DNA from: Chlorobiaceae bacterium | GTDB taxonomy: Bacteria; Bacteroidota; Chlorobiia; Chlorobiales; Chlorobiaceae | Direction: 5' to 3' | DNA: 7,070 nucleotides | Assembly: GCA_013336025.1 (NCBI GenBank) | Contig: JAAXUM010000081.1 | Location: 1-7,070 of the forward strand | In this document: positions 4,268-7,070 of the stretch, in pieces | Position numbering within the stretch: the first letter of the stretch is position 1 | Layout: every line of letters begins with the position of its first letter | Notes under the pieces: generated by a model | Databases searched by the model: none | Told to the model about the DNA's origin: nothing | Seen by the model: only the letters and a program-made list of their open reading frames with translations | Translations under genes and position numbers: made by a program

Positions 4268-7070
4268 TTATGAGCATCCGGTAGTCGTTCCGCAATCTTC
4301 ACACACCTTGCAGGTACCGTTCTGTCGCACACGCATGGAACCGCAGTTCTCACACTGCTCTCCGGTATAGCCCTGCACTCTTGCCTGCAGTACCTGGCTT
4401 TTCATGCCCGTTGAAGATTCCGCTGCATGATGAGCCAGAGCCGGCTCAACAACATGGTGAAGATCTGCTGAGCCATTCCCGTTCATTTTCGCATCCTGGT
4501 CTCCCCCTGATACTTCGTCTACCGCTTTAACATGAACAAAGTCTTTTCTGCCGAGATAGTCATAACCGATCGAGCGGAAAACATAGTCAAGAATGGATGT
4601 GGAGTTCTTTATTGCATTGTGCCCCTGCACGGCACCTGCGGGTTCAAACCGGGTAAAAGTGAAACTGTCAACCAGCTCATCAAGAGGCATGCCATACTGC
4701 AGGGCTTTTGATGCAAGCACGGCAAAGCAGTTGAGCAATCCCTTGAATGAGGCCCCCTCCTTATACATGTCGATAAAAATCTCTCCCAGAGAACCATCCT
4801 CATACTCGCCTGTTCTGAGAAAAACCTTGTGTCCGCCCACATGGGCTTCACGAATATACCCTTTCCTGCGTTTTGGAAGCATCCGGCGTTCAGAGCGGTG
4901 ATAAACCCGTTCGACAATCCGCTCCTGAACCTCTTTCGGCCCTTTGGTCTCGTCGAGACTCTCTTCCGTACCAAGCATGATCACCTCGTCAAGATCCTGA
5001 TAGCTGGAGTTATTGAGCGGCTGCGACAGTTTTGATCCATCACGATACACCGTGATGGCTTTGACCATATGCTGCCATGCCGACTTGTAAACTTCAGAAA
5101 TCTCAAGGGTGGTCGCCGTTGAAGGCATATTGACAGTTTTTGAGATCGCTCCTGAAATAAATGGTTGAACCGCCGACATCATGCGCACATGCGCCATATG
5201 CTTGATATAACGAAGCCCTTTCTTGCCGCAGGTACTTGCACAGTCAAAAACCGGAAGGTGTTCGAGTTTCAGATGAGGAGCACCTTCAATGGTCATGGTT
5301 CCGCATACATAGTCATTTGCTGCATCCACGTCTTCCGGCAGTGCACCAAGGGCCATGAGCATATCAAAACCAGGATCACTCAACTGCTCCTCGCTGAAGC
5401 CGAGCGATGCGCAGCACTCCTCACCGAGAATCCATCTGTTGAAGGCAAAACGAATATCGAAAACCGTTTCAAGCTGAGCCTCGATCATCTCGATATGTTC
5501 ATCCCTGAACCCTCTGGCTATCAGCCAGGGACGATTGATCGCGTTACAGCCGGCCAGCGTGCCATGCCCTTTACAGTATCTCTCAATATCGTCAATCTGA
5601 GAGATACTGTACCCCAACCGCTCCAGCGCCTTGTGCACCGACTGATTGACAATCTTGAAATACCCTCCACCAGCCAGTTTTTTGAATTTGACAATGGCAA
5701 ATTCAGGTTCGATGCCGGTAGTATCGCAATCCATAACAAGCCCTATCGTCCCGGTTGGAGCAATCACGCTCACCTGGGCATTGCGGAAACCATATTTTTT
5801 ACCTTTCTGGAGAGCCTCATCCCACACTTTTCCGGCTGCCTCAAAAAGATCTTTGGGACAATACTCCGAATCAATACCGCGGGGCATGACCGACAGACCC
5901 TCATACTCCTCCTCCGCCATATTGTGGGCTGCACGTCGATGATTACGGATAACGCGAAGCATATCCTTTGCATTTGCATCGTAACCCGTAAAAACCCCCA
6001 GATCACGTGCCATTTCAGCAGAGGTAACATAGGCCTGTCCGGTCATCAATGCGCCAATGGCACCGGCAATAGCCAGCGCTTTCGGAGAATCGTACGGGAT
6101 ACCAAGTACCATCAGCACGGTGCCGAGATTGGCAAACCCGAGCCCGAGCGTACGAAACTCATAGCTGAGACGGGCAATATCTTTTGAGGGAAAATGGGCC
6201 ATCAGAACGGAAATCTCCAGCACAACAGTCCAGAGGCTTGAAGCGTGCAAGAGCTCCTTTATTTTGATCTTTCCAGAAGCCTCATCAACAAAATGGATCA
6301 GGTTGAGACTGGCAAGATTGCAGGCAGTATCATCAAGAAACATATACTCCGAACACGGGTTGCTTGCATTGATACGACCGCTTTGAGGACAGGTGTGCCA
6401 CTCGTTGATCGTGGTATCGAACTGCAGTCCGGGATCCGCACATTTCCATGCGCTGAGCAGAATCTTTTCCCAGAGGTCACGAGCTTTAAGCGCCTTGGCG
6501 GTTTTACCGGTAGTGCGCTCCTTGAGAAGCCAGATATCATCGTTCTCAACAGCCTTCATAAACGCATTGGTCACCCTGACGGTATTGTTTGAGTTCTGCC
6601 CGCCGACGGTCTGATATGCCTCAGACTCATAGTTCGAATCATACTCGTCAAAATCAAGCGTCGTGTACCCCTGATCAACAAGAGCAAGAACCCTGACAAT
6701 GTAGCTCATCGGAACGGCCCGACTGAGCGCGTTCCTGATGAGCTGCTGCAACCTCGGATTTTCCTTTCTGTCGGAACCGTTCTCAACAGCTTCGTTTACA
6801 ATCGCCTGTAAAAAGCGCGAACAGATTCTTGAACCAGCAACAAGTGAAGCAACCTTGTCCTCCTCTTTCGCCTTCCAGTCAATAAACCGGTCAACATCAG
6901 GATGATCGATATCCACAATCACCATTTTCGCAGCCCTTCGAGTGGTGCCGCCTGATTTAATGGCGCCTGCCGCTGAATCAAAAATTTTCAGAAAACTCAT
7001 CAGCCCTGAAGAGCTGCCCCCGCCGCTAAGCTGCTCACCACCTGAACGAAGACTTGAGTAGTTGGTGCCT
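4268..7070 (-). CDS. nrdJ: Adenosylcobalamin-dependent (class II) ribonucleoside-diphosphate reductase, 5' end outside the window
   Basis: NrdJ makes deoxyribonucleotides using adenosylcobalamin to generate a thiyl radical, without oxygen. About 933 residues are visible. The frame stays open from the Met codon at 7000 to the window edge through motif residues such as SGGEQLSGGG and SSSGL, so that Met is internal. Numbering from it, the finger loop NPCSEY (214-219) holds the radical Cys216 with Asn214 and Glu218, and Cys227 (DDTACNLASLN) is the second redox-active cysteine. PTGTIG (415-420) is the substrate-phosphate motif. A C-terminal domain (about 710-818, with GGHKVFLRTGEYEDG and FTRFEPAGAVQG) is typical of long bacterial NrdJ. 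A Cys-rich tail follows (Cys883, 886, 897, 900, 903 and 909). The insert of about 80 residues before the catalytic loop is also normal for the long form. The first redox cysteine must lie upstream, beyond the edge. No intein or frameshift is seen. Confidence 0.96.
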   Translation of the reverse strand, partial: GTNYSSLRSGGEQLSGGGSSSGLMSFLKIFDSAAGAIKSGGTTRRAAKMVIVDIDHPDVDRFIDWKAKEEDKVASLVAGSRICSRFLQAIVNEAVENGSDRKENPRLQQLIRNALSRAVPMSYIVRVLALVDQGYTTLDFDEYDSNYESEAYQTVGGQNSNNTVRVTNAFMKAVENDDIWLLKERTTGKTAKALKARDLWEKILLSAWKCADPGLQFDTTINEWHTCPQSGRINASNPCSEYMFLDDTACNLASLNLIHFVDEASGKIKIKELLHASSLWTVVLEISVLMAHFPSKDIARLSYEFRTLGLGFANLGTVLMVLGIPYDSPKALAIAGAIGALMTGQAYVTSAEMARDLGVFTGYDANAKDMLRVIRNHRRAAHNMAEEEYEGLSVMPRGIDSEYCPKDLFEAAGKVWDEALQKGKKYGFRNAQVSVIAPTGTIGLVMDCDTTGIEPEFAIVKFKKLAGGGYFKIVNQSVHKALERLGYSISQIDDIERYCKGHGTLAGCNAINRPWLIARGFRDEHIEMIEAQLETVFDIRFAFNRWILGEECCASLGFSEEQLSDPGFDMLMALGALPEDVDAANDYVCGTMTIEGAPHLKLEHLPVFDCASTCGKKGLRYIKHMAHVRMMSAVQPFISGAISKTVNMPSTATTLEISEVYKSAWQHMVKAITVYRDGSKLSQPLNNSSYQDLDEVIMLGTEESLDETKGPKEVQERIVERVYHRSERRMLPKRRKGYIREAHVGGHKVFLRTGEYEDGSLGEIFIDMYKEGASFKGLLNCFAVLASKALQYGMPLDELVDSFTFTRFEPAGAVQGHNAIKNSTSILDYVFRSIGYDYLGRKDFVHVKAVDEVSGGDQDAKMNGNGSADLHHVVEPALAHHAAESSTGMKSQVLQARVQGYTGEQCENCGSMRVRQNGTCKVCEDCGTTTGCS

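Noticed and set aside
5165..6187. A 340-codon open frame on the plus strand, opposite nrdJ
   Set aside because: It lies wholly antisense to well-conserved nrdJ motifs, has no recognisable domain and no ribosome binding site, and is explained by codon bias in nrdJ leaving the opposite frame open.
6998..7000. ATG at 7000 as the nrdJ start
   Set aside because: The frame continues upstream to the window edge through conserved class II reductase sequence (SGGEQLSGGG, SSSGL), so this Met is internal and the gene is cut by the window.

Overview
This window is an ordinary chromosomal housekeeping stretch, most likely from a green sulfur bacterium (Chlorobiaceae: Chlorobium, Pelodictyon or Prosthecochloris type). 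That assignment rests on three things seen here. A DUF4293 membrane protein, a family I know mainly from the Bacteroidetes/Chlorobi group, is present. The Kdo transferase and PdxA have Bacteroidetes/Chlorobi-like motif variants (GGGFG...HN in WaaA, GDIHGIGPEI in PdxA). There is also a large B12-dependent ribonucleotide reductase. The genus is an inference from memory of families, not from a search.

Layout. The left edge (1-114, minus strand) holds the first 38 codons of a Kup-type potassium transporter. A gene-free divergent region of about 500 bases (115-616) follows. It contains two small palindromes, a T10 tract and a 74-base fold-back element that looks like a dispersed repeat. On the plus strand come waaA (Kdo transferase, 617-1897), a DUF4293 membrane protein (1982-2446), pdxA (2449-3459) and an FtsE-type ABC ATPase (3456-4157). 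The last three are packed tightly (2-base gap, then an ATGA overlap), so they almost certainly share a transcript and are probably translationally coupled. waaA is separated from them by 84 bases that contain a possible promoter. A strong stem-loop at 4173-4212 closes the operon and may also serve the converging gene. From there to the right edge (4268-7070, minus strand) lies most of nrdJ, the adenosylcobalamin-dependent ribonucleotide reductase. Its 5' end is outside the window.

How the genes relate. waaA and ftsE both belong to envelope growth and division, while pdxA supplies vitamin B6. No obvious single pathway joins the operon, and I read it as a housekeeping cluster. I found no CRISPR array, tRNA, rRNA, transposase, prophage gene or defence system, and nothing that looks like an undescribed multi-gene system. 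The items most worth a second look are the fold-back repeat upstream of waaA, the FtsE gene that has no FtsX beside it, and the uncharacterised DUF4293 gene coupled to pdxA.
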